Below are positions 1 through 21,900 of a stretch of DNA of 64,000 bases, one piece after another. The notes below the pieces were generated by a model that was given only the letters and a program-made list of their open reading frames with translations, made no database searches and was not told the DNA's origin. The stretch lies in assembly GCF_024679245.1 (NCBI RefSeq), contig NC_090195.1:4992300-5056299 (forward strand). The letters are read 5' to 3'. The position numbers were made by a program, and so were the translations under genes. The first letter of the stretch is position 1, and every line of letters begins with the position of its first letter. The DNA is from Pseudorasbora parva (taxonomy: Eukaryota; Chordata; Actinopteri; Cypriniformes; Gobionidae).

Positions 1-1277
1 AAACCTGTATGATTTGCTTTCTTATGTGTAACATAAGATATTTTGAGAAATGTCTCATTGTTGTTTTTTTTTTTTTTTCTGTTCATACATTGGAAGTCAG
101 TGGGTCCCAAAACTGTTTGGTTACCAACATTCTTCAGTTTGACAGAATTTGAATGAATTTCAAGAGGAGCATACATCATTAGACCAACTGATTAAAGAAA
201 AGCTTTGTTTGCAGATGCCACTTTTGAGCATTTGTATCTAATGTCATGAATTTCAGACATTTTCAAGTGTGACTTAATAAGTGTCCAGAAATGTTGGGGC
301 CACTGTATGTTTTAAGTGAAAATGTTACATGTTTTTAACACATGAAAAAACCCCTCACATTTCAACTATGTAAGCAATGTTAACATGCCATTCTTCAAAT
401 AATGTACATAACATGCATGACACATACTGTACTGATGTGTTTTTCAATTAACAAACTTCAGTTATGGAAATGCATCTGCAGTTAAAACGGTACCTTACCC
501 TGTACGTGAACTACTCAGTCTGCAGACATCCATCATGAAAAACCTTACAAGTGTATTTCCCTGAATCTGACAGCTCAAACTTTCTCAAGGTCAGAGAAAG
601 ATTTCCTGTCTTTAGCTCCTGTATGGACAGACTCAGTCGGTGCTCATAGTTGTCATTTGTTTTCTCCTGTCCGTTCATATACTAAACCATCTGATGTTCA
701 TGGACACAGCACTGGTCTCAGGTGAGAGATGAACAGGTAAGGTGACGTCTTCTCCAGGGTCAGCAGGGTTTGAGATTTATGAATGACTTCACAAATATAG
801 TGGTCCTTCTGTGACCTCCTGACACCTCTGAGAATCAACAACACATTTCCATTGTGTAGATCTTGCAACGAGAGACTCACTCGACCCTCATAGCTCACTT
901 TCATCCGTCCATCTTTATAATGACAGACCAGATCCTCATTATTACACCACTGAGTTTCCATTGAAGCAGCACTGACGGCTGGCTCAAGATGACATGACAG
1001 AACGGCTTCATCTCCAGGCTCAGAAAATATAATGTTAGACTGGCAAACAAGAGACTAGGCCAACTCTGAAGAACAAAGAGAAAAATAATAATTAGAAAAA
1101 TAATAATAAAGAAAAAATGTACTTGTCACAACAGTGTTTTATGTGCAGTGAGACTTTGCAGAGGCATTAAAGTTGTAGATGATTTTTCTTTTGACCTACC
1201 TTGCTTAGTTTCTGATGTGTATTTAGCTTCAGCCATTTCGGCACATCTGAGACACTGATGAAAAATCCACTGTAAGC
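1..1277 (-). pseudogene. Ig-domain gene copy C, 5' part, broken
   Basis: This is the third and most damaged member of the Ig family seen at 17.6-28.8 kb. Its leader exon is 1200-1236 (MAEAKYTSETKQ plus one base), with acceptor context TTCTAG/GCTTACAG ending at 1277 and a GT donor. A V-type domain follows at about 755-1045: VLSCHLEP with a B-strand Cys, a Trp after the C strand, and an F-strand YICEV. It then runs directly into a second V domain of the A/B type (about 511-755). The junction shifts frame, and the second domain carries several stops and a deletion. Neither visible acceptor upstream of the first domain gives an open frame from the leader exon. Further exons would lie left of the window. 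I read it as a pseudogene; an expressed form using only the first domain is possible. Confidence 0.6.
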
Positions 1278-2400
1278 CTAGAAAATAGCCTGTGATACTA
1301 TTAAAGTGTCCATAAATATATCCTCACATTGTATTTTTACATTTAACTTAAGTTGATGAGCAGTAAAACAATTACATTCAAACCTCTTAATTCATTAAAT
1401 AGATCATGTTAACTTTAATATTAACAAATTAGCAGCATGAATAAAACAGCTCAATCTCAATGTTCAATGTATTTTAAATATTTAAAATCTTTATATTATA
1501 CTAAAACCTTTAAAACCAAACTTTAGATTGAGCCGTTCAAAACATTGATTATTATTATTATTATTATTATTATAAAACTTAACATAACATGATTTTAAAC
1601 ACAATTCTTATAGTCAAACATTGCTATATTTAAATAAAAATAAAGCGAACTTTTAACATTTACAAACAAAACAAAAGCATTTACAAATGCATTAAAATGA
1701 TCTAAATGAGGCATGTTACTGCCCTCTACTGGCAGAACAGACAGTTTTATAAAAACAAAAACGAAAGCTTTCTTATTTACAGAAACGTCAAATCCTTTGT
1801 ATATAATAAAAAACAACAACAACAATAATAGGTCTACATACATACACAATATGCTCCTGTTTGCTAGTTTTAATGTTATGAATGTTGTTTCATACGTTAT
1901 ATGTTGTTTTTAAATAGCCTATTTATGTACGACTATAAAAACAAATGCCTTGTATATTTCTAAATGAGATCCAGTGGAATGCATGTATGACTTAAAAAAA
2001 CAAAACTAATTTTTTAAACTAAATTTTAGACATTTAAGTTTCAGATACCTGTCGATTTAAAGAGACTTCAGCTCAGAAGAGCAACAATTACAGGCACATA
2101 AAGTCATAATTTATACGATATTGTATCTTAAAACACGTATCAATCTGCCCACATTTTTATTTTAGAGTGACCTTATGTTTTCCTGAATTCTATCAAATAT
2201 AAAGTTAATTTAATCCAAGTTTCAACAGGGATTCCCAGTGCGTTCAACGTCGCACTTACCACCGAAACACTAGTTGGGCAGGTTTTGCAAGTAACTTAGA
2301 CTCTGAAAAATTAATCTGAAACTAAAATGTTGAGATGCCGTGAATTCAGTGCTTCCTTCTACCATGGATCATTTTACCCTATGATTTTACCACTCTAGAA
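1278..2400. other. intergenic, shared 5' flank of copy C and dnaaf3
   Basis: AT-rich sequence with a short ATT run near 1545-1572 and no convincing exon. The short ORFs here are low-complexity and lack splice support. Because copy C points left and dnaaf3 points right, this stretch is the head-to-head spacer and may hold the 5' untranslated exon of copy C. Confidence 0.4.
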
Positions 2401-2414
2401 GTCGCGCGCTTCTT

Positions 2415-2427
2415 GTTGCCAGGCAAC
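2415..2427. promoter_or_regulatory. X-box (RFX site) upstream of dnaaf3
   Basis: The 13 bases gttgccaggcaac form two perfect 6-base inverted half-sites around one base. This fits the RFX X-box consensus (GTTGCC, short spacer, GGCAAC). It lies 308 bases upstream of the dnaaf3 start codon in a small GC-rich patch (about 2397-2435). RFX factors are known to drive motile-cilium genes, and dnaaf3 is one, so site and gene match. Binding is inferred. Confidence 0.75.
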
Positions 2428-2734
2428 CGCCGTCCACTCCAAACATTACCTTACGTTAAATCGGCAAGAGGAGCGAGAGGTTACACAGAGGATTATTTAC
2501 CCTTTGCTACATGTAAGTTATGTTGTAAGTAAGTCATATACTAAAATAAGACTACACATACTTGTACAGACACTCTGTAAAACTAAGATATATATTTAGT
2601 TGCATTATAGCTAAGTAGGTTTGGGACAAAGTAATTCAGCCAGGTGCTAGCTAACCTAAATCCACAACAGTCCTCTTAAACAGGACCCCAGAATATTTAG
2701 GCGTTATCCTGTTGTTTCGTAGTGTTTGTGAAAA

Positions 2735-12964
<10,230 letters not shown>

Positions 12965-13420
12965 AGGACTCACACAGTTTCAGATACACACTTTACAAAC
13001 ATACTCTACATCAACCTATACATTTGATGAAATTCACACAAAAAAACCTGACCTTTTCAGATTAGGAACTAAAATTTGTTTTAATGGGAGATTTGATCAA
13101 ACAAACACTAACACTTCATAATTTTAACAAACATTTAATTATGCACAATATAGCTTATTGCTATATGATTGTACATTAAGTAGCTGATAGCTTTAAGCAT
13201 TGCACAAAAGTCTTCATGTTTGTTAACTTTTTCAGATACAGATTTTTTAGGTTGACAACAGATTACTAAATAATATAGTAAAAACGTTAAACAAAAAATA
13301 AAAATGTTAAACAAATACTGTTGGAATGAATGCATGAGCAAGAACCTGCTGAAAACCAGTTTTATATTGAGTCAGGCCTGATTGTTCTTAATCTGTTCCT
13401 GCTTGAAAATATAAATAAAT
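12965..13420 (+). other. dnaaf3 3' untranslated region and flank
   Basis: AT-rich sequence after the dnaaf3 stop, with several AATAAA-like signals (for example near 13405-13425). No further exon or domain is visible. Confidence 0.5.
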
Positions 13421-13424
13421 AAAT

Positions 13425-13990
13425 GAAAAAAAGGAGAACAAAATAAAAATGAAACAAAACAACAAAAACCAAAGCAGAGAGAGAAAGTGTAAGGCTCTGC
13501 AGTGTACAGTAAAAAAAGCAGTACTTAAACAAATATTGTTACATTATAAATTAAATTATACAATTGGATTTTATGTTGCATTCAATGGAAACAGAATTTA
13601 AAGATGCTGTAACCAATTCTCAGAATACAAATCTTCAGTTTCATGAGAAATCACTGTTGGCACCCCACTTTTTTATCCAATTATAAACATCCACAAACCA
13701 AACATCACAAAATTAAGAAATATTCCAGATGTGTCTAACATGACACATGCTAGGAAAAACTGATGAAAAATGATTTCATCTCAGTAAATCTGTAAAAAAA
13801 TCTGTAGAAAAATTCTGTGCACAGCACGATTTTCTATATAAAAGTACATTATATCAGTGAATCTACAATGAACAAAAACACACTAAACTAATTAAATAAT
13901 TATTTGAGATCATTACAAAAGGTTGCAGTGATGAACATTGTAGCTGGTGACAAATGTCTGTTTGAGCACATGACTGCAATCATCTCATCA
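13425..13990 (-). other. 3' flank of the Ig gene family (copy B side)
   Basis: This segment matches 25440-25990 downstream of copy A. Shared landmarks in the same order are agcagagagagaaagtgtaa, a ctctgc(a/g)gt stretch, ggcacccca, accaaa-rich sequence, and tgctaggaaaaact. It is probably 3' untranslated or flanking sequence of copy B, pushed away from its last exon (17604) by the mobile elements between 14601 and 17453. Confidence 0.55.
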
Positions 13991-14252
13991 TTATAACTCG
14001 ATTTTGGCCCTCTTATGATTGCTTTCATCTTTACTAACAGTGCAAACACAATGTAAATAGAATTTCTTATTTACGTAGTGTTTGCACTGTTAATGAACAA
14101 TGATGTTGCCCAATCACAGTAGCTGGCGTTTACGGTTCACAGCTGACATGCCCCTTCCAACAGAGCGTTTAAATCAGAGTAGGAAATGGCCTTTTATTAT
14201 TTCATTGATTGTAACAGGAGTCACTGATAAACTGCAGATTGACAGCAATTAT

Positions 14253-14440
14253 TAAAGGGTTAGTTCACCCGAGCGTTACTCACCCTCATGTTGTTCCAAA
14301 CCCATAAGCCGTTTGTTAATCTTTGAAAAACAACTAAAGACCTTTTTATTGAAATCTTGAAATTTCTGTCCCTCCATTGACAGCTCTGCAACTACCACTT
14401 TGACGCTTCAAAAAGACGCTTCAAAGGCATGAAGAGATCG
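14253..14440. mobile_element. fragment of TTAA-type fish MITE
   Basis: Begins ttaaagggttagttcaccc and continues with ctcaccctcatgttgttcca. It is the left half of the same family as the full element at 38713-39377; the right half is missing. Confidence 0.6.
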
Positions 14441-14891
14441 TAATAACAAATCAATATAAATTGAGCGGTTTAGTCCCAATTTTCTAAAGAGAAAAAATAT
14501 ATATTGTAACTTTTATGTTGGTTTGGTTGTTATAAAGGCCCAAAAATGCACGTTTTTTCTTTTTTTAATTTGTCAAGTTTTTTGCCAGGCGGCTTTTTAA
14601 AGGGGGGGTGAAACACTCAGTTTCAGTCAGTGTCATGTCAATCTTGAGTACCTATAGAGTAGCATTGCATCCTGCATATCTCCGAAAAGTCTTTATTTTT
14701 TTTATAATTATATAAGAAAGATGCGCTGTTCCGAGTCTTTCCGAAAAAAGCCGAGCGGGTGGGGGCGTATCGTGTGAGCGGAGCTAAATAATGACGTGTG
14801 CAGCAGCGCGCTGCTATTGTGTTGAGTTGAGTGCGTCGTAAAGCTGTGTCATCCCTAACAGCGGGAAAAAAACTTTATTCAAAATAAAAAT

Positions 14892-15001
14892 ATGGCTTTT
14901 AATCAGATACAGCCATACATCTATGATCCGGAATCAGACCCAGAGGCTGCAGTTGAACAGGAGCAGCAGCAAAAACGACTAGAGCAGGACGTCTGTATGT
15001 G
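14892..15001 (+). pseudogene. first exon of accessory gene in Kolobok-like copy 1
   Basis: Codes 36 residues starting MAFNQIQPYIYDPESDPEA and continuing with a Gln/Glu-rich stretch, then a GT donor. A plausible second exon at 15095 continues W-C-T-C-G-K-C, a cysteine motif I associate with the cysteine-rich intracellular domain of P2X7-type proteins found in many fish uncharacterised genes. The next exons are gone. Decayed versions of the same exon are visible on the minus strand in copies 2 (about 30900-30990) and 3 (about 48965-49050). The family assignment is from memory of the motif and is tentative. Confidence 0.5.
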
Positions 15002-15464
15002 GTACGATATACACTAACTATATAATATGCTTAGCGGCTTGTGTTATTTACATATTTATACTTGAATTATATCGTCGTATTTTTGTCTTTGAAGGTGTAC
15101 ATGTGGGAAGTGCAGTTGTGCACGTGTGTGTGTGTGTTTACGCGTGGTTTGTGTAGACAGTAACCGGACTGGTTTTGCACGGCAGGTTAAGTTAGTGTTT
15201 ACATAGAAAGACACGGAATAGTAGCGCATTTGAATGAAGAAGCGCGCTTATTTAGTTCAACATATTTCCCCCCTCTTTGTGTATTGTTGTTTGGAGTGCT
15301 CTTACAATACACAAACATAAAGTTACACATATAGTGGCCAGCTAAACAAATGTACACGCACTACACATCGCATGCTCCATTGATCAATTAACTATACGTG
15401 ATCATGTTTGGGCTACTTGATGAGCATAGGCAAAAACACAGACATTTGAAGCAGTCTTACTCAC

Positions 15465-15750
15465 CGCCTGCGGTTCTAACGTTGGGACCTTTATCGTTGG
15501 GACTGCTCCATCCTTCAGCATTAGGCGATCGGGAAAATCCGGCGTCAAGCTGGGCCTTGTTTATGAAACAGTCGGCACCGAAATGCAGCGAACAGATATA
15601 AACATTCGCGCAACTCAGTTGCTGATCCGGAAAAGCAAATTCCATCCACTGTTGCCTTAACGCGGGGTTTTTGGGGAATCTGTGCAGGACTGTCTTGGTC
15701 TGGCAACCAAAAACGCACTTTTTTGGTGACATTGTAATTGTGCACATCAC
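15465..15750 (-). pseudogene. THAP-domain exon, frameshifted
   Basis: From the ATG at 15732 the reading is MSPKKCVFGC, then LHRFPKNP, a Trp, and YICSLHF. This gives the THAP zinc ligands C-x3-C and C-x2-H plus the HxFP and Trp landmarks, about 60 residues in. The closing THAP motif (GAVPTI) is also encoded near 15490-15512 but in another frame, so a small indel near 15515-15530 breaks the domain. A GT donor follows at 15464. THAP domains bind DNA and occur in several transposase families; here it would be the N-terminus of the element's own protein. Confidence 0.75.
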
Positions 15751-16331
15751 CTGTGCAGCAGCCTACGAGCCAGCGCTTTGATGGGCGTAGCCTGTTACTT
15801 TCGCTCTCTCCCTTTCTCTCTCTCACGCTCTTCCGGTAGAATTGTCCGTACGGCCCATACAAGGAAATTCCGCCCCCATTAACGTCAAGTGGACCCATGA
15901 TCGCAAAAAACTTGCCGAAACTTATGACTAACCGGAAGTAGTATTTTTGACAAAGAAATACTCCCATCAAACGTCCACCTTAACTTTTGAAACTTTGTCT
16001 ATGTTTAGGATGGGAATCCAAGTCTTTAACAGTGTAAAAAGATCAGTATGCATGAAACAGCATTTCACCCCCCCTTTAATTATATGATGTAATTTGGTTG
16101 TTGTCTTGCCCCCAGCCAATCGCTGCATTGCTGATCGTGGTTTTGAGTATGGATATATCTGCCCTCTTCAGTGAACACAAGAACCCGCAGTAATCTTATA
16201 CAATTTAATACAGATTTTAATCCAATCCACATATTCGTTTGAAGAACCAAATTAGCCAGAGATCAGTTATCATGATTAAAAGATTTGGGATCTGTCAAAT
16301 CATCTCAGATGTATTAAGCAAGATATGAAGA

Positions 16332-17255
16332 ATGAACCCCTGGGGTGTACCGTGTATTCCAGAAAGCAAGGTTAACTTACTGTCACAAGTTTTTAAATAT
16401 CATTTTTACGCTGACGACATTCAATTATACACTACCTGTACATCCACTTTATCATTCACAACCGACAAAATCTCTGCTTGTGTACATGAAATAAAACATT
16501 GGCTTCATTCAAATTTTCTAAAACTCAACATGGACAAAACTGAGATTATTTTCACTGGACCTTCATCACTCACTAATAAAATTCCCACCAACTTCACCTG
16601 TGAGACTGCTGGCACTCTTATCAAACCATCTACTACTGTTAAAAATCTTGGTGTAATTTTTGACTCCTCTTTATCTTTCCACTCTCACAATAATTCCGTC
16701 ACCAAATTAGCATTCTTTCATCTACGTCGCATCGCTCAACTCTGTCCCTTTATCAGTATCTCTGATGCTGAAACACTCATCCATGCATTTGTCACATCAC
16801 GTCTTGATTACTGCAATGCACTTTTCATTGGCCTACCAGCTAGCTCCATTTCAAAATTACAATATATTCAAAACTCTGCTGCCAGACTACTCACACACAC
16901 CAAACGTTCTGCTCATATTTCCCCAATTCTGCATGATCTTCACTGGCTTCCTGTGTCTTACCGTATTAAATTCAAAATTCTTCTTCTCACTTTTAAGTCT
17001 CTGCACGGCCTTGCTCCCCCTTACCTCTGTAACTTGCTTCTCCCCTTCAACCCTACTCGCTCTCTACGATCTGCTGATTCCAACTTTCTCGTTGTCCCTC
17101 GCCATCGCCTTGCTTCAATGGGGGGCAGATCATTCAGTGTAATAGCACCCAAATTATGGAACTCTCTACCCCGACCACTCCGTTTTGTTGCCACTATCTC
17201 TGATTTCAAATCCATGCTCAAAACACACCTCTTTTCTGAATGTTATAGGTCTTAA
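16332..17255 (+). pseudogene. L2-type LINE reverse transcriptase, C-terminal fragment
   Basis: An open frame of 307 codons. From about residue 22 it reads HFYADDIQLY (the catalytic YADD box), then FLKLNMDKTEII, VKNLGVIFDSSL, FHLRRIAQL, SRLDYCNALF, HDLHWLPVSYRIKFK, and LWNSLP near the C-terminus. This is the palm, thumb and C-terminal part of an L2/CR1-clade reverse transcriptase. The endonuclease and the first half of the RT are absent, so the copy is 5'-truncated at about 16367 and the first roughly 12 codons are flanking DNA. The frame is unbroken, which suggests a fairly young insertion. It is not autonomous. Confidence 0.85.
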
Positions 17256-17453
17256 AGATGAATTTTTTTTTTTTTTTTTTTTTTTTTCTCACTCCGATTT
17301 CTGTATTATTATACTTGCACTATCAATTGCCTACTGTTGTTCTGTCTACTCTGTTTGTCACTTGGCTTTATTGTTGTTTGTTTATTGTAAAGTGTCCTTG
17401 AGCTCTGGAAAGGCGCTATATAAATAAAACTTATTATTATTATTATTATTATT
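16367..17453 (+). mobile_element. 5'-truncated L2-clade LINE
   Basis: The RT fragment is followed by a T-rich stretch (17262-17287), an L2-like tail (ggcgctatataaataaa at about 17412), and a terminal ATT repeat. Truncation at the 5' end with the 3' tail kept is usual for LINE insertion. It lies in the 3' flank of copy B. Confidence 0.8.
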
Positions 17454-17603
17454 AAGTTACCTCCGTTTCTGGAACTGAAAGTTGAGGTTATCTGCTCACT
17501 TACTCTTAAACATTCCCGGGTATGTCACATAACCTGCTTTCTGGTCTCTCTGGTGTTTGTGTTCTATCTCCTGATTTTGATGTTTTTTTTCTTGTTCCTG
17601 TGA

Positions 17604-18869
17604 TTATATATCTGTGGAGGATCTCTCTTGCTCTGTGGCATCACTCTCTTGTCTCCTTTCTTGAGTGCTTTGCACTGTTTCTTCAGGGTTTTCATGTGTG
17701 TGTGTAGCTCTTGTTGATGAAATCGCTGATTCTGATGTTCTTTGTAGAACCTGAGATGATGTACCTGGGGTCTCTCGCTCAATGACAGTCCTGTCTTCTG
17801 TTGGTCTTGTGTTTTGATCACCACTCCCTCCTTCCACTACAATGGTGACACACAAAAAAAGAAACAGGACATGCATCACCTAACTTGACCTAAAAAAAAA
17901 CGCAGCAACTTTATTTTTGATTTTTGTACAGTGTACATGACAGCAGCTGCATGCGTCTTATACACTCACTTGTGTCACTGGTGTCTTTCTCCTCTTCTTT
18001 TTCGGGTGACTCTGGTGTGTCATAACTCACTGAAAACAATCACGAGACATTACATTTTTTTATTTAGCATGTCATTTTCTTGAAACTTGTCCATAATTCC
18101 CATTTAATTACTGTTACAGTAAAACAATCCAGAATCTTATGAGCATGTGAAGTGATGTCTTACTGAGTGGGGGAATTCCATCAATACTCCTTGTACGTTT
18201 AGGTGTAGGACCTAAAATTGAAAAGAAGTAAACACAATTAATTAAATTGTTCACTTGTAATTCAAGTTTTCAACTCTGACCCTCAAGTTAAGCTCCAACC
18301 ATGATCAAACTCACCTGCATAAAACTTTCTGGTTATTGTGAAAACCTGGGCTGAATCTGAAATCACCCCTAAACCCTCAATCACTATTCCGTATAGTTCA
18401 GTTAAAGTGAATGAAAACGAGTGAACGAACTCGGACAGCCGTTGAGCATACATCGTTATTTCAGTGCAATGTGGGACTGAATGAGTGCACTTGATAACGT
18501 CCACTATGGTTTCGGACACCACTACAAATGGCTGTCCTCTCAAATAGTGCCCTATTTAAAGATATAGGGGCCATTTTGGATTCAGCTCATGATTATCTTG
18601 TTCAGGTGTGTTTGATTAGGGCTGGAGCAAAACTCTGTTAGAACCGTTTTTCTAAGTTTTTATTTGTAGCCTAGTTTTATAATAGTCTGGAAGATGCTTT
18701 TAAAACTATTTTTGCTGATTTACATTTACATTTACATTTAATCATTTAGCAGACGCTTTTATCCAAAGCGACTTACAAAAAAGGGGAGAGTAATAGAAGC
18801 AACGGAACAGACAAGGCCAAAAACCTGTAAGAGCTGTAAGAAATCTCAATTAATTAGCCCAATACACAA

Positions 18870-18901
<32 letters not shown>

Positions 18902-21900
18902 CAGACATCTACAACAAAAACTCACGTCCGCACAGTGCCGAACACTGGATTTTGATAGCTAAGATAGCTACAACCCATTAGGACTAAGGCTGTTGCCCCA
19001 GCTGTTGTCGTTAATGCAGATTCAGTGGCCCAATGGGTTGGTTTTGTATTCTAGCTAAACGCTGATCCGTCCTTACCATGTAAAGCATGAGTTGGTAAGG
19101 AGAGTTCCTGTATCTGTTTCTCCAGATCCTCCATTTCCATTGTGTGTCTCTCCATTGTCAGTTCCATTATCTGTTTTTCCATTTTCAGTGTAATTTTCTG
19201 TTTCTCCAGTTCCAGATTCTTTATCTGTCTCTCCAGTTCCAGTTTCTTTCTCTTTCTCTGCTGTTCCATGATCTGTCTCTGCACTGTAAAAAAAAATATT
19301 GTTGGTTTAACTTAAAAAAGTAAGTAACCTGGTTGCCTTAAACTTTTTGATTTAAAAAAAAAAAGTTTATTGAAATTAAAAATCTGAGTTGATGTAATGA
19401 AGGAAATTGGTTTACAAAATAGAAACTCAAAATATTATTGTATCTGAACCACAAGAAATGTGAAAAATCATGAAAACAGCACAATTTGGCATGTTTCACT
19501 GCATCAGCCAAAATTAAACACAAACAATTACACAATATGCTTCTTAAAAAATATTAATAATAATAATTAATAAAAAAGTTTGTCAGTTCTCCAAAATGTT
19601 AATTGTATTAACTAATTTCAATGAACTCAAAATTTGAAGGCAACCAGGTAACTTATTTTTTAAATAATTTGTTACAGTGTGTAGCTTTCATTTCCCTACA
19701 GGAAATCACAAGATATCAAGACAATTGTGTCATTTAACTTGTTAAATCACCCAAATTTAAAAAAAAATAATAATTATTATTCTAATCATAGAAAAATCGT
19801 TATAATTACATTGCAGTTTCACTGTATAGAATGATTCTCTGAACGTCCTCATGCACTTTTAGATAAAATCTTACCAATCCAGTGGATGGGGATTATTAGG
19901 CCATCACTTGTAAAGGCCAATGGAGGGAATTTGGCCAGGACACTGGGGTTACACCCCTACATTTTACTAGAAGTGCCATAGGATTTTTAATGACCACAGG
20001 ACTTGAATTAGACCTAACCTTAGCCTATATTGTTTTTATAGTAAGATAATGATATTTTATCTCCTCTAAAGTTAACCCATACACAACATTTCAGAATTTT
20101 TTGATTTTCATCAAGACAATACATAGTAATTTTATGGAGTTTTCTGATGGCAGCTCCCCAAAATAGATAATGGATTAAAAACTGAGCAAGATTGACTGCG
20201 TCAAATTTATTATAGATTCATAAAATTAATATATAATATCTAATCAGTTTGCAAAGAAATCAGTGATCTCTGAATCACCTTTATTTTGACAAATCCTAAT
20301 GAAAGTTCAAGTTGTCAGGCATGACTGAATGTATTTACGGTTCAACCAAAATAAACAGACAATATTATTCTTGTATTGTAATCTACACTAAACTAAATTA
20401 TAAACGCAACACTTGTTTTTCCTCCCAATTTTCATGAGCTGAACTCAAAGATCTAAGACTTTTCTTTGTGCACAAAGGCCTATTTTTTTTTAAATATTGT
20501 TCACAGATCTAAATCTGTGTTAGTGAGCACTTCTCCTTTGCCGAAATAATACATCCCCACAAGATGCTGATTAGACATTATTGCACAGGTGTAACTTAGG
20601 CTGGTCACAATAAAAGGCCACTCCCAAAAATGCCATGCATAAATATATATGTAAAACCCATTAATCAAAATATATAATTACTTAATGAGGAGAAGCTGCA
20701 GCTGCAGTTTTATTACTTTACCTCTCACTTGTAGGTGAACTATTAAGGTCTTCACACGTCCATCATGAATAACTTTGCAAGTGTATTTCCCTGAATCTGA
20801 CTCTTGAACATTTCTCAAAGTCAGAGAAAGATTTCCTCTCTCCAGCTCCTGGATGGACAGACTCAGTCGCTGCTCATAGTTATCATTTGTTTTCTCCTGC
20901 CCGTTGTTATACTGATAAATGAGCTCTGACTCTCTAAACCAGCAGATGTTCATGGACACAGCACTGGTCTCAGGTGAGAGATGAACAGGTAAGGTGACGT
21001 CTTCTCCAAAATTAGCAGACACAGAAACCACAAAACTAAAGTCTGCAGCTGGACAGAGAAATGTATTATCAAAGGCATGAATGGTCCATCACATTATCTT
21101 TTTCAATTTTTTAAAGGGGTCATGGACTAGCTCTTTTTATTTCTCTATACTGAGGTCTGAGGAACTTATGATGTTTGCTAGGTTTTTACATTCAAAAACA
21201 TAATGAATAAGTAATAGGCTATTTTCAACCCTGGATTTGGATTTCAACCCTCTTTCCTGAACACTTGATTTTTATGGGCATGTTGCACTGAAGACTTGAA
21301 AGTAAACGCTCCATAGCTATGATTGGATAAGGTTTGCATATTTAATGAGCTTCTGCTTCCCCGTTACACGTGAGGAATTGTTTTGAAAGCGTGTGGGAAA
21401 ACTGATTTACCCTCAGGGCTCGCAAAATGTCTATCAAGCGAACACAATGATTTATCTTTCTTCCACCCACATTTAATTGGGATGTTATTTCCAATTTGGA
21501 ATAATTTCGCTTCACTGCATTTCACACATTCATTCATTCATTCATTCATTCATGTAATCTCATCCTGTCAGCAAATCCAGTCTTGTTTACAAATGAATCC
21601 TTGGTGAAATGGAGCAAAAAAAAGGAACGAATGAATCCTTGGTGAAATGGAGCAACAAAAAAAGGAACAAATGAATCCTTGGTGAAATGGAGCAACAAAA
21701 AAAGGAACAAATGAATCCTTGGTGAAATGGAGCAAAAAAAAAAGGAACAAACTAATCTGTGGTGAAATGGAGCAAAAAAAGGAACAAACGCACAAAGTCT
21801 TACCCATGTGAGCTGGATCTTCATTCAAAATAAAGTTCATCCATGCATTCATTTGAATCTGAATTAAGCTTATGCGGTATGTTTACTGCTTGGAAGTTGG

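Larger units (their letters stand above)
14601..16075. mobile_element. Kolobok-like element copy 1, internally deleted
   Basis: A 1475-base element with inverted ends agggggggtgaaa / tttcacccccccT, flanked on both sides by TTAA as expected for a target duplication. The left end holds a plus-strand exon (14892-15001) and the right end a minus-strand THAP exon (15465-15732), so two genes faced inward and the middle has been lost. TTAA duplications together with a THAP-domain protein fit the Kolobok superfamily. piggyBac also uses TTAA but does not normally carry THAP. Copies 2 (30081-31210) and 3 (48108-49308) lie in the opposite orientation. Confidence 0.75.

Noticed and set aside
16765..17142. 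Hydrophobic ORF inside the LINE
   Set aside because: It is an alternative frame of the reverse transcriptase fragment.
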